DNA from: an uncultured Erysipelotrichaceae bacterium
GTDB lineage: Bacteria; Bacillota_I; Bacilli_A; RFN20; CAG-826
Direction: 5' to 3'
Assembly (NCBI GenBank): GCA_902800025.1
Contig: CADCDA010000001.1
Coordinates: 234,447-298,446, forward strand
DNA: 64,000 nucleotides
Shown here: one piece after another, positions 51,945 through 60,525 of the stretch
How the letters are laid out: every line of letters starts with the position of its first letter
Position numbering within the stretch: the stretch's first letter is position 1
Notes under the pieces: model-generated
What the model was told of the DNA's origin: nothing
The model's input: only the letters and a program-made list of their open reading frames with translations
Database searches by the model: none
Translations under genes and position numbers: made by a program

Positions 51945-51973
51945 ATTATATGTTTATTTCAAAGAAATGTTAA
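51945..51973 (-). promoter_or_regulatory. Promoter of the 77-aa membrane gene
   Basis: TTAACA and TATAAT on the minus strand, 17 bp apart. Confidence 0.6.
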
Positions 51974-52073
51974 TAGTTTTTTGTGTTGTGTTTATAACTT
52001 TTTCCTATAGTTTACCAAAATGGGGGCAACAAATTATCTATTTGTTTTCATTATTTTATAGTATTATATGTTC

Positions 52074-52101
52074 TTGGGAATTCCCAAATTAACTAGTTAA
52101 T
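52074..52101 (+). promoter_or_regulatory. Two adjacent perfect palindromes before the 220-aa membrane gene
   Basis: TTGGGAATTCCCAA (52074-52087) and ATTAACTAGTTAAT (52088-52101) touch each other and end at the base before the ATG. Candidate -10 sequences (TATTAT/TATATG) lie at 52062-52070, so the palindromes cover the start site and 5' leader. Confidence 0.55.
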
Positions 52102-52764
52102 ATGTCTACAATTATTGAACCAACATTTGAAATATCATACTTGTTGGTCGGTCTATTACTTTCCGTCCTTGTTTTAATTAAGGGTAGAAAACAAATTCCA
52201 TATATCATTTTAGCCAGTGTTGGATTTACGATTATCGCTACTGATGCGATGTCCATTATTCCTCGATACATTGGTTTTTCATTTGAAAGATTAGAAAGAA
52301 TATACGCTTTTATCGGAGTTGGTAAATCAGTTATCTCAATTTTGATGTCCTGTATCTACTTACTTGTTTATGTTGGATATAAATATATTCTTAAAAAGAA
52401 AACCAATCCATTTGTCGATATTACTATTTATGTACTAGCCGCTGTTAAGGTTATCGTTTCTCTTATTCCTCAATATGGATTAGAGTTAAATCATAACTAC
52501 TACTTGTGGGCATTCTTAAGCAATCTTCCATTAATCTTTGTTGGTGTTTTAACTGCATTCTTTGCTTTTAAATGGACCAAGATACAAGATGACAAATTTT
52601 TTAATATTATCGAAGCCATCTTTATCGCAAGTTTAATCTCATTTGATTTCATCCTCGCTTTTAAAAATCACGCTCTTCCACTAGTCATTATGGCAATCAC
52701 AATTGTCGTCATGATCTGTGGTACATCTTTATATAATTATCAAACAATTAGAAAACAAGAATAG
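52102..52764 (+). CDS. Polytopic membrane protein of unknown function
   Basis: 220 aa with about seven hydrophobic helices (near 9-27, 31-52, 67-95, 104-124, 133-155, 165-186, 189-212). No catalytic motif recognised. No SD is visible ahead of the ATG; the palindromes occupy that space, so the start is less certain than elsewhere. Confidence 0.7.
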   Translation: MSTIIEPTFEISYLLVGLLLSVLVLIKGRKQIPYIILASVGFTIIATDAMSIIPRYIGFSFERLERIYAFIGVGKSVISILMSCIYLLVYVGYKYILKKKTNPFVDITIYVLAAVKVIVSLIPQYGLELNHNYYLWAFLSNLPLIFVGVLTAFFAFKWTKIQDDKFFNIIEAIFIASLISFDFILAFKNHALPLVIMAITIVVMICGTSLYNYQTIRKQE

Positions 52765-52782
52765 GGTCATATACGGTTAGAC

Positions 52783-52868
52783 ATGTTACAAAGTAACATA
52801 GTCATTTTTCATTTGCGTAACACGCATAACTCGTATATATTATTGTGTTTGCGTTTCGCACATATGCG
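52783..52868 (+). promoter_or_regulatory. Promoter and palindromes upstream of the fakA lipid operon
   Basis: ATGTTAC-AAA-GTAACAT (52783-52799) is a perfect inverted repeat ahead of TTGCGT (52813-52818) and TATATT (52836-52841), spaced 17 bp. In the leader CGCACATATGCG (52857-52868) is a near-palindrome that recurs, with one change, at 58088-58099. Confidence 0.55.
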
Positions 52869-52894
52869 ACAACGTAAACAGAGGAGACTCTAAA

Positions 52895-54556
52895 ATGAAT
52901 CAGAAAAAAATTAATGGCTCCACATTCTCAGAACTCCTTAGATGTGGATATAAAAACTTAGTGGCGCACCTTCAAATCATTAACGACTTGAATGTTTTCC
53001 CTGTCCCAGATGGAGACACCGGCACCAATATGAAGCTCACCTATTCAAATGGTCTTAAGACCATCACTGATGATGACGCTCCTATTGGAATTATTGCCGA
53101 TGAATTCGCTCGTGGAATGCTTTTTGGAGCTAGAGGAAATTCAGGCGTTCTTACTAGCCAATACTTCAGAGGCTTTGCCGATGCTTGTAAAGGTAAAAAA
53201 GAATTAACAGTTAATGAATTTGCCAAAGCGATGATTGCCGCTTATAAAAATGCATATAAAGCTTGCGCGGATGTTACCGAAGGTACAATCCTCACTGTTG
53301 CAAGAGAATCAATTGAAAACACTATTCCAAGCGTTAGAGAAGAAGATAACTTTGAAAGCTTCTTAGATAAAGTTGTCACAATGATGAGAATTTCATTAGA
53401 CAACACCCCAAATCTTCTCTCCGTTTTAAAAGAAAACGGTGTTGTTGATTCTGGTGGAAAAGGATTACTTACTATCTTTGAAGGATATCTTGCTTTCTTC
53501 ACTGGAAAAGAAATCTCTGTTGAAGACGAAACACTTCGTGAAGAAAAAGAAAAGAAAGAAAGCGCGATTGATTATTCCGCTTTTAATGAAAACAGTGTTC
53601 TTGATTATGGCTATTGCACTGAATTCCTTCTTCAATTATTGAATTCCAAGATTGATATCCCAAGTTTCAATATTGATGAATTCATCGAATTCATGCAAGC
53701 ACATGGTGAATCACTAGTGTGTTTCCAAACCGGAACAATTGTTAAAGTCCACGTTCACACTAAAAAACCATATGAAGTCATTGAATACGCTCAAAGATTT
53801 GGTGAATTTGTCACTTTCAAAATGGAAAATATGGCGTTACAACATAATTCTTTAATTAAAGAAGAAGAAAAACGTCAACAAGATAGAAAGAAATACGCAG
53901 TTATCGCGATCGCTCAAGGAGATGGAATCATCGACTTATTCGCTAACCAATTAAGAGTGGATCTTGTTCTTAACGGCGGCACCACTATGAATACCTCAGT
54001 AAGTGAGATGATTGATGCGTTTAAATATGTAAACGCTGACGAAATCATTCTCTTACCAAACGAAACAAATATGTTAAAGGCCGCTGAACAAGCTGCTGAA
54101 TTATATAAAGATAGCAAAGTTTATGTGGTTCCAACCCATAACATCCAAGAAGGATACGCTGCTTTAAATAATCATATGGGTGATGAAGAAAACGGAAAAG
54201 AAGTTTATGAAGCTCTTAAAGCAGGAGCGGAATCCATCACTCCTTATATCATTTTCAAAAGTGGAAAAGACGCGAAAGTCGGTACCGTAGTTGCCCCTAA
54301 AGGAAGCTACGTTGGATCAAAAGGCAAAAAGTTATTAACTTTTGCCCCTAGAAGAACCGCTGCTACATTAAGATTATTAAAGAAAATTGAAGACATTGAT
54401 AACCGAGAAGTTCTATTCATCATTTATGGCCAAATGGTCGCTGAAGAAGCTGCTCTTGAACTCGTCAGTGCAATCAATGAAAAATGGCCTTCCTTAGAAG
54501 TTGGTCTCATTAACGGCAAACAAGATGTATACGACTTATTAATCGGTCTATATTAA
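52895..54556 (+). CDS. fakA: Fatty acid kinase catalytic subunit FakA
   Basis: 553 aa. The N-terminal DhaL-type nucleotide domain has NDLNVFPVPDGDTGTNM at 30-46 (Asp-rich Mg-ADP site) and ARGNSGVLTSQYFRGF. The middle and C-terminal DegV-like/unknown domains are as in YloV proteins. It phosphorylates FakB-bound exogenous fatty acids. In the same operon PlsX, AcpP and FakB follow, giving a complete acyl-phosphate entry route. GAGGAG precedes the ATG. Confidence 0.94.
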   Translation: MNQKKINGSTFSELLRCGYKNLVAHLQIINDLNVFPVPDGDTGTNMKLTYSNGLKTITDDDAPIGIIADEFARGMLFGARGNSGVLTSQYFRGFADACKGKKELTVNEFAKAMIAAYKNAYKACADVTEGTILTVARESIENTIPSVREEDNFESFLDKVVTMMRISLDNTPNLLSVLKENGVVDSGGKGLLTIFEGYLAFFTGKEISVEDETLREEKEKKESAIDYSAFNENSVLDYGYCTEFLLQLLNSKIDIPSFNIDEFIEFMQAHGESLVCFQTGTIVKVHVHTKKPYEVIEYAQRFGEFVTFKMENMALQHNSLIKEEEKRQQDRKKYAVIAIAQGDGIIDLFANQLRVDLVLNGGTTMNTSVSEMIDAFKYVNADEIILLPNETNMLKAAEQAAELYKDSKVYVVPTHNIQEGYAALNNHMGDEENGKEVYEALKAGAESITPYIIFKSGKDAKVGTVVAPKGSYVGSKGKKLLTFAPRRTAATLRLLKKIEDIDNREVLFIIYGQMVAEEAALELVSAINEKWPSLEVGLINGKQDVYDLLIGLY

Positions 54557-54567
54557 GGAGACGTTAA

Positions 54568-55530
54568 ATGGAAAATAGATTTAACATTGTTATCGATACA
54601 TTAGGTAGCGATAAAGGACCAGACGCCATCTTAGAAGGCGCAAGAATCGTCCTAGAAGAAAATCCAAACATCAATCTCACTTTAGTGGGTGATCAAGAAG
54701 TGATTAAGGCAAAAGGTCTACCAATAGATCGAATTAAAATTATTCACGCTCCTGAAACAGTCACTAATTATGATAATCCAGTTGAAGCGTTCTATAAGAA
54801 AGCTAATGTTTCGGTCTTCAAAGCCGCAGAAGAATGCGCCAAAGATGAAAACTGCATCGGAATGATTAACGCTGGTAATACTGGAGCATTACTTGTTGGA
54901 GTTCTTAGATTCTTATTAAATGAAAAGAGAACTAGACCATGTTTAGCCGCTATCTTACCAAATATGGCAAAGGGCTTCACTTGCTTAGTGGATACCGGTG
55001 CTTCAATCGACTGTGGTCCTTCTCAATTAATTGAGTTCGCTCACTTAGGTAGTGATTTTATGAAAAAACTCTACAAGATTGAAAATCCAAGAGTGGGACT
55101 TCTCTCTAATGGAAGCGAACCAACTAAAGGCAATCACCTCGTTAAAGAAACTCATCCACTTCTCGCTAAAGAAGAAGGTATCAACTTTGTTGGTAACATC
55201 GAAGGCAATAAAGCTCTTGCAGGTATGTGTGATGTCTTAGTCTCAGAAGGCTTTGCGGGTAACCAAGTTTTAAAAAATACCGAAGGTACCGCAGTGGCCC
55301 TTATCACCGAAATCATGAAATTCGGCAAGAAAACTGGACAAGAAGAAATCGCTCAACAAATCGCTGGTTACTTAATGAAAACCTATGACTTTGAGTCTTT
55401 AGGCGCTGGCATCATGCTAGGAGCGAGAAAATATGTGCTTAAATGCCGTGGTTCAAGTGGACCATCTGCGATTAGAAGCGCATGTAAGATATTAACAAAC
55501 ATCATGGATAATAAAACATTCTACGAATAG
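54568..55530 (+). CDS. plsX: Phosphate acyltransferase PlsX
   Basis: 320 aa. IDTLGSDKGPDAILEGA, GMINAGNTGALLVG, and GLLSNGSEPTKGN are characteristic. It interconverts acyl-ACP and acyl-phosphate. The start has AAGGAG; it lies 11 nt after fakA and 10 nt before acpP. The usual next enzyme PlsY is not in the window. Confidence 0.96.
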   Translation: MENRFNIVIDTLGSDKGPDAILEGARIVLEENPNINLTLVGDQEVIKAKGLPIDRIKIIHAPETVTNYDNPVEAFYKKANVSVFKAAEECAKDENCIGMINAGNTGALLVGVLRFLLNEKRTRPCLAAILPNMAKGFTCLVDTGASIDCGPSQLIEFAHLGSDFMKKLYKIENPRVGLLSNGSEPTKGNHLVKETHPLLAKEEGINFVGNIEGNKALAGMCDVLVSEGFAGNQVLKNTEGTAVALITEIMKFGKKTGQEEIAQQIAGYLMKTYDFESLGAGIMLGARKYVLKCRGSSGPSAIRSACKILTNIMDNKTFYE

Positions 55531-55540
55531 GAGAAAAATT

Positions 55541-55768
55541 ATGTACGAAAGATTATTAAAACTCATTCAAGAAAACTTACCAGATAAAGATTTATCTAAC
55601 GCAACAAAAGAAAGTAGACTTATTGAAGATTTAGGAATGGACAGCATCGGAATGATGATGCTTTCTATGTCCATCGAAGATGAATTCGGAGTGACATTTG
55701 ACGCTCCAGTGACATTTAAAACAGTCCAAGACGTCTTAAACTACTTAGAGAAAAACGCTACTAAGTAA
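55541..55768 (+). CDS. acpP: Acyl carrier protein
   Basis: 75 aa. The phosphopantetheine site LGMDSIGMMML puts the modified serine at 35. Acidic helix II/III and size are normal. Its place between plsX and fakB ties it to phospholipid synthesis in this operon. Confidence 0.96.
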   Translation: MYERLLKLIQENLPDKDLSNATKESRLIEDLGMDSIGMMMLSMSIEDEFGVTFDAPVTFKTVQDVLNYLEKNATK

Positions 55769-55784
55769 TAAAAAGGAGAAAAAC

Positions 55785-56657
55785 ATGTATCAATTATTTT
55801 TTGATAGTGATTGCGATATCACCTTAGAGTGGGCTAAAAAATATAACGCTAAACTCATCAGCATGCCATATGTTGTTTGCGACGAAGAATACTTCCCATA
55901 TAAAAGCTGGGAAAAATTTGAAGCCAAACAATTTTATGACACATTAAGAAAGGGCAACGCTAACCAATCAACAAGTGCTCTTTCTGAACAAGAATATATC
56001 GATTATTTCGAACCAGTTCTTAAAGAAGGAAAAGATATCCTTTATGTCCATTTCTCTAGAGAAATGTCCGCAACATTTAAGTCCTGTGATAAAGCAATTG
56101 AAGAACTCTTAAAGAAATATCCAGGTAGAAGAATCGAACTCATCGACACAAAAGGAATTACCATCTGTTCATTCTTAACCGATATTCAAATCGGTGAATT
56201 ATATCTTCAAGGCAAATCAATCGATGAAATCGTTGAAGCTAGTAAAGAAATCATTCCTCATTCTGCCGCTTACTTCTTTGCAGATAATTTAAAATTCTTT
56301 GCAAGAAGTGGCCGTGTCAGTGGCTTCTCTGCCTTTATGGGTGGAATGATCGGTGTTAAACCAGTCATTCATATTTCTAACGAAGGCAAGATGGTTTCTA
56401 TTGATAAGGCTGTCGGTAGAAAGAAAGTCCTTGAAAAGATTATGGACTATGTTGTCAAACTTGAAGACCACATCAAGGATTACCCAATCGTTATTGCTCA
56501 CGCTGACGCACCATATTTAGTCGCTGACTTTGATAAGATGCTCAAAGAACGTTTCGGTGAAGATATTAAATATATCTTAGTTGATGTTAACCCAACCGCT
56601 GGATGCCACTGCGGACCTGATGTCTTAGGTATTGGCTTCCACGCTAAAGAAAGATAA
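55785..56657 (+). CDS. fakB: Fatty-acid-binding DegV-family protein (FakB)
   Basis: 290 aa. DSDCDITLEW at the start, NQSTSALSEQEY (fatty-acid carboxylate site), YVHFSREMSATF, and FARSGRVSGFSAFMGGMIGVKPVIHI are DegV hallmarks. It presents a fatty acid to FakA. Fourth gene of the operon. Confidence 0.93.
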   Translation: MYQLFFDSDCDITLEWAKKYNAKLISMPYVVCDEEYFPYKSWEKFEAKQFYDTLRKGNANQSTSALSEQEYIDYFEPVLKEGKDILYVHFSREMSATFKSCDKAIEELLKKYPGRRIELIDTKGITICSFLTDIQIGELYLQGKSIDEIVEASKEIIPHSAAYFFADNLKFFARSGRVSGFSAFMGGMIGVKPVIHISNEGKMVSIDKAVGRKKVLEKIMDYVVKLEDHIKDYPIVIAHADAPYLVADFDKMLKERFGEDIKYILVDVNPTAGCHCGPDVLGIGFHAKER

Positions 56658-56661
56658 GGTT

Positions 56662-57972
56662 ATGAAAAAGAAAAGAGATCTACACGACGAGCTCCTTCAT
56701 AGAAAATATAAAAGGCCTAATCCATTTCTATATTTCATCTATTACATTGTTGGAAGAACGCATCTTTTAGGTGCGAAATATCACCCACATTTTGGAAAGA
56801 TTGAAAAGGTCAAAGGTCCATGTTTTCTCATTTGGAATCACCAAAGTAGAAGAGATCATACATTTTTAACAACTGCAAATTATCCACATCGACTTTCAAT
56901 CGTCTGTGAACATTGTAGCTTCTTTAGAAGCCACTTACATTTCGCTTTCAAAATGGCGAACATCATTCCTAAAAAAGTTTTCTGTAATGATATGGCGGGT
57001 GTAAGAGCGATGAGAGACATCATCAAAAAAGGCGGATGCGTTGCTTTCTCACCAGAAGGAACAAGTTCCATCTTTGGCGATAATCAGCCAATCGTTCCAG
57101 GAACTGGCCGCTTCTTAAAAGCGTTCAATGTTCCGGTTTATTGTGGATATATGCAAGGAAGCTATCTCACTAATAATAAAATTAGTGAACAAGATAGAAT
57201 CGGCAAAGTCTACTATCAACAAAAACTCTTATTTACAAAAGAGGATTTACAAAGACTTTCCGCTGAAGAAATTGAAGAGATTATCAATCGAGAATTCCAT
57301 CACGATGACTATGAATGGAATAAAACCCATCATGTCTTATATAAATCTAAAGGACAAATTTGTACAAACTTATCCGATATCCTCTACCGCTGCCCAAAAT
57401 GCGGTCACGAATTTGAAATGACTTCAGAAGGCAATTACATCAAGTGTAATCACTGCGGTAATGGGGCAACTATGGATGACTATTACGATTTCCATCCATA
57501 TGATGATAAATGCATTATTCCTGAAACCCCAACAAAATGGGTTCATGAAGAAAGAGAACAAATCATCAAAGAGATTAGAGACAACCCAAATTATTGTTTT
57601 AAAGTCCACTGCAAAATTGGCACTCTTCCAAAAGACCATTATGTTCAAAAGCCTGCCACTAGTGAAATAGTTGGAGAAGGCGATTATTCAATCGATCACA
57701 AAGGTGTTCATTTCAGAGGAACGAAAGATGGAAAAGAGTTCAACTTTGACTTGGATTATAAGGCTGTTTGGACTTATCCGATGACTGTTGATTTATCGAT
57801 TTTCTCGCTTTATATCAACGAAGAATACCACGACTTCTATCCTGACTATCGATGCGTTGGAAAAGTGATTATGTTGACCGAAGAGATGCATAGACTTCAC
57901 GTTAACAAATTTAAGAACTTCCCGTGGTTCGATTACATGTATGAAGGAAAAAGTCTAGGCATAGACGAATAA
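56662..57972 (+). CDS. PlsC-like acyltransferase with an internal zinc ribbon
   Basis: 436 aa from ATG 56662; an in-frame earlier start lies inside fakB. The acyltransferase motif HQSRRD (H60, D65; HX4D) and SPEGTSS identify a 1-acylglycerol-3-phosphate acyltransferase fold in the first ~220 residues. Around 241-262 is a zinc ribbon CPKCGHEFEM...CNHCG, followed by a ~170-aa C-terminal domain I do not recognise (Tyr/Asp/His-rich). PlsC proteins are usually ~240 aa, so this is a long multi-domain member. Substrate (lyso-PA or other) is not certain. Confidence 0.85.
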   Translation: MKKKRDLHDELLHRKYKRPNPFLYFIYYIVGRTHLLGAKYHPHFGKIEKVKGPCFLIWNHQSRRDHTFLTTANYPHRLSIVCEHCSFFRSHLHFAFKMANIIPKKVFCNDMAGVRAMRDIIKKGGCVAFSPEGTSSIFGDNQPIVPGTGRFLKAFNVPVYCGYMQGSYLTNNKISEQDRIGKVYYQQKLLFTKEDLQRLSAEEIEEIINREFHHDDYEWNKTHHVLYKSKGQICTNLSDILYRCPKCGHEFEMTSEGNYIKCNHCGNGATMDDYYDFHPYDDKCIIPETPTKWVHEEREQIIKEIRDNPNYCFKVHCKIGTLPKDHYVQKPATSEIVGEGDYSIDHKGVHFRGTKDGKEFNFDLDYKAVWTYPMTVDLSIFSLYINEEYHDFYPDYRCVGKVIMLTEEMHRLHVNKFKNFPWFDYMYEGKSLGIDE

Positions 57973-57981
57973 TATTGAAAA

Positions 57982-58010
57982 GAGTTCCAAAATTTACGGA
58001 ATTCTTTTTT
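57982..58010 (+). terminator. Intrinsic terminator of the lipid operon
   Basis: GAGTTCC / GGAATTC (one wobble) then six T. Confidence 0.87.
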
Positions 58011-58045
58011 ATTTTTCCTATAAATTTCATATACACTTGCTATCT

Positions 58046-58099
58046 GCATATTTAGGCGCTTTAAATGCGCCGATACGCGTTATTATACGCAAATATGCG
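58046..58099. repeat. Nested inverted repeats in the lipoprotein upstream region
   Basis: GCATATTT (58046-58053) and AAATATGC (58091-58098) enclose GGCGC/GCGCC (58055-58059, 58067-58071) and ATACGCGTTATTATACGC. CGCAAATATGCG is at 58088-58099. The block is GC-richer than its AT-rich flanks and has no T-run, so it is not a terminator. Confidence 0.5.
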
Positions 58100-58218
58100 A
58101 TTTTTTATTATAGTATAACTATAATACAGATATGTTTATCATTTTTTTGTTGCGTTGACCTATAAAAATATTTTAGTATTTTAGCAAATTTTAATATTGA
58201 CGAAAGGAGATATTTCAA

Positions 58219-60435
58219 ATGAAAAAGTCAATTAAAACAATCGCGTTTGCGTTGTTGACAGTTGGAATGCTCGCAGGATGTCAGCCAAAACCATCACCAG
58301 TCTCAAAGAACTGGGATGATGACACTCAAAAAGCCATGAACCTATTCTTTGGCGAAGTGTTACCATTTGTTGAATTAAACGCCGAAACAACGTATGTAGA
58401 TGTTAGTTACGATGCCGGTCTTGTTGAATTCGTAGTTGGTGACGATAGCGAAGTCAACGTTATGGAAGGCTACGACAGCAAATTAACTGCTGCTGGTTGG
58501 ACACTCACGAGTATGGAAGGCGAAGATTACTACATCAAAGAAAATGATGCAGGATATCAAATGATTCTTGAATATGGCTATTATGAAGCCACAGAAGAAC
58601 ATGCAGCCGGTAATGAAATTTACGTTATGTCTTTATTACCAGACTTCAAAGAATGGAACGAAGATCTCGTTCACTTAATCTTTGCAATTAATGATAAAGA
58701 ATATAATTATTTCCAAACACCAGCTTTCGAAGCAGCGAACGCAACATTCTTAGTGGATACATATGTACAAGATTACGGATTTTTCCAAGTCCCAGCAGGT
58801 GCACAAGTTGTTATCGACGGTGCAACAGCAGCAGAAGTCTTTACTTATGCAGCCAAGTTATGTAACGAAGGTTGGACAGTTACTACTTCTGATGAAGGTA
58901 CTTTCACCGCCCAAAAAGCAATCGCTGAAATCGATGGTATCGCTACAGTTGGATTCTTCCTTAACGACGGAGAAAAAGGCGATGGCTACGTTTATGTCAT
59001 CTCATTATTCTCAATTTCTGCTATTCCAACAGAAACATTCCCAGCAGACAAAATCGCTGCCGGATTTGCTAAGTTAGGATTACCAGCATTCGAAATTCCA
59101 GCACCAGACAGCACAGGTCACACATTCGAATACAGATTCGATTACGGAAACTTCGATTATCTTGATGAGCCATCATATTGTTATGACTATGTCTATATCA
59201 ATGACATGACCGAAGAACAATTTAATGCTTATGTTGCTAAATTTGAAACCGCTGGTTGGACAGTTGAAGAAGGCAATTATGACAATGAATATTCAGCCAC
59301 CAAGCATATCGATACCGCTAAAGCCACAGCTTCTGTTGATATCTCATGGACTGATAGTGAAAAATATGGTCAATACGCTGAATTAACAGTCTACTACATC
59401 ATGGAACCAGATCCATCACCAGATTGGCCAACAGAAGACCTCAACGCTGCATTTGCCGCATTAGGTTTACCAGCGTTCCCAATCCCAGCACCAGAAGGTG
59501 AAGGTGTTGGATTCAAATTCAAATTTGATGATGGCAATCTTGACTATCTTGATAACCCAGCACTTTGTTATGACAACGTTCAAGTTTATGGATTAGACGA
59601 AGATGGCGTTACTGCTTACTTTGCTAAATTAGAAGCAGCAGGTTGGGAAGCCGTTTATCAATCTAGTTCTTATGTTGAATTCAATAAGCACTTTGAAGAT
59701 TTACATGGTACAGCAACAATCAGATTCTATAATTATTCAGCTTCTTATGGTTATGACTACGTTAGAGTTTACTACATCTTGGATGCAGATCCATCACCAG
59801 TTTGGCCAGCAGAAGAAATTGCTGAATTATTAGGTGAAGATGTCACAGATACACTTCCAGAATGCACATTCGCCGGCGCTACATTCAAGTGCTATGATGA
59901 TGCATACGGAATGGGTGTTACAGTGTTCGTTGGTGAAGATAATGTCGCAGCCGCTATGGAAGCTTATGCTACAACATTAACAACTGCAGGATTTATCCCA
60001 GGTAATACCGATGGATCATTTATCTCTCCAAACAGCCAATTCACAGTTGATCTTATAGAAGGTATTGATGGTGCATTCTTAATCGAATTAGCATTAGTCA
60101 GACACCTCAATAGTGAAGTTAGTGCATTCTTAGCCTCTAGAGGTAAGAGCGTTGCATTCCCAGACCTTTCTTCCTATGAATCTTATGGTGTTGACTGGGA
60201 TTACACAGGCGTTTCAAGTGGACGTTGGGAAACATGGATCAACGGTAACCACGAAGAAACACTTGCTGCAGCGTTTGCAGCAGCAGGCTACACTGGAACA
60301 GATGCTCCAAACGAAGATGTCGGCGCATACTTAATGTATGATGCAACCGACTCAATTACAGTTCAAATGGCGTATGTTGCTAGTTATCAACAAACACTTA
60401 TTAGAATTTATCCAAGTCACGTTGAACCAAATTAA
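58219..60435 (+). CDS. Large repetitive surface lipoprotein
   Basis: 738 aa. Signal sequence with lipobox LAGC (Cys21). The mature protein is acidic and contains about five repeats of ~125 aa. Each has an AAGW-type turn followed by aromatic beta strands (codons near 58495, 58870, 59253, 59640 and, diverged, 59987). Two units share PAPxxxGxxFxxxFDxGNxDYLDxPxxCYD. No known domain recognised. AAAGGAG precedes the ATG; a TTGACC/TATTTT promoter may lie at about 58157-58184. Confidence 0.85.
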   Translation: MKKSIKTIAFALLTVGMLAGCQPKPSPVSKNWDDDTQKAMNLFFGEVLPFVELNAETTYVDVSYDAGLVEFVVGDDSEVNVMEGYDSKLTAAGWTLTSMEGEDYYIKENDAGYQMILEYGYYEATEEHAAGNEIYVMSLLPDFKEWNEDLVHLIFAINDKEYNYFQTPAFEAANATFLVDTYVQDYGFFQVPAGAQVVIDGATAAEVFTYAAKLCNEGWTVTTSDEGTFTAQKAIAEIDGIATVGFFLNDGEKGDGYVYVISLFSISAIPTETFPADKIAAGFAKLGLPAFEIPAPDSTGHTFEYRFDYGNFDYLDEPSYCYDYVYINDMTEEQFNAYVAKFETAGWTVEEGNYDNEYSATKHIDTAKATASVDISWTDSEKYGQYAELTVYYIMEPDPSPDWPTEDLNAAFAALGLPAFPIPAPEGEGVGFKFKFDDGNLDYLDNPALCYDNVQVYGLDEDGVTAYFAKLEAAGWEAVYQSSSYVEFNKHFEDLHGTATIRFYNYSASYGYDYVRVYYILDADPSPVWPAEEIAELLGEDVTDTLPECTFAGATFKCYDDAYGMGVTVFVGEDNVAAAMEAYATTLTTAGFIPGNTDGSFISPNSQFTVDLIEGIDGAFLIELALVRHLNSEVSAFLASRGKSVAFPDLSSYESYGVDWDYTGVSSGRWETWINGNHEETLAAAFAAAGYTGTDAPNEDVGAYLMYDATDSITVQMAYVASYQQTLIRIYPSHVEPN

Positions 60436-60462
60436 TGATTCGAAAAAACTAATTAAATATTA

Positions 60463-60487
60463 GGGGCGTTACTAAACGCTCCTTTTA
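60463..60487 (+). terminator. Intrinsic terminator of the repetitive lipoprotein gene
   Basis: GGGGCGTT / AACGCTCC (one wobble) then TTTT. Confidence 0.82.
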
Positions 60488-60495
60488 TTATGTTT

Positions 60496-60522
60496 AAAAA
60501 GAAAAAGAGGATTGCTCCTCTC
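60496..60522 (-). terminator. Intrinsic terminator of the secreted nuclease gene
   Basis: Minus strand AGAGGA-GCAA-TCCTCT followed by TTTTCTTTTT. Confidence 0.8.
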
Positions 60523-60525
60523 TTC

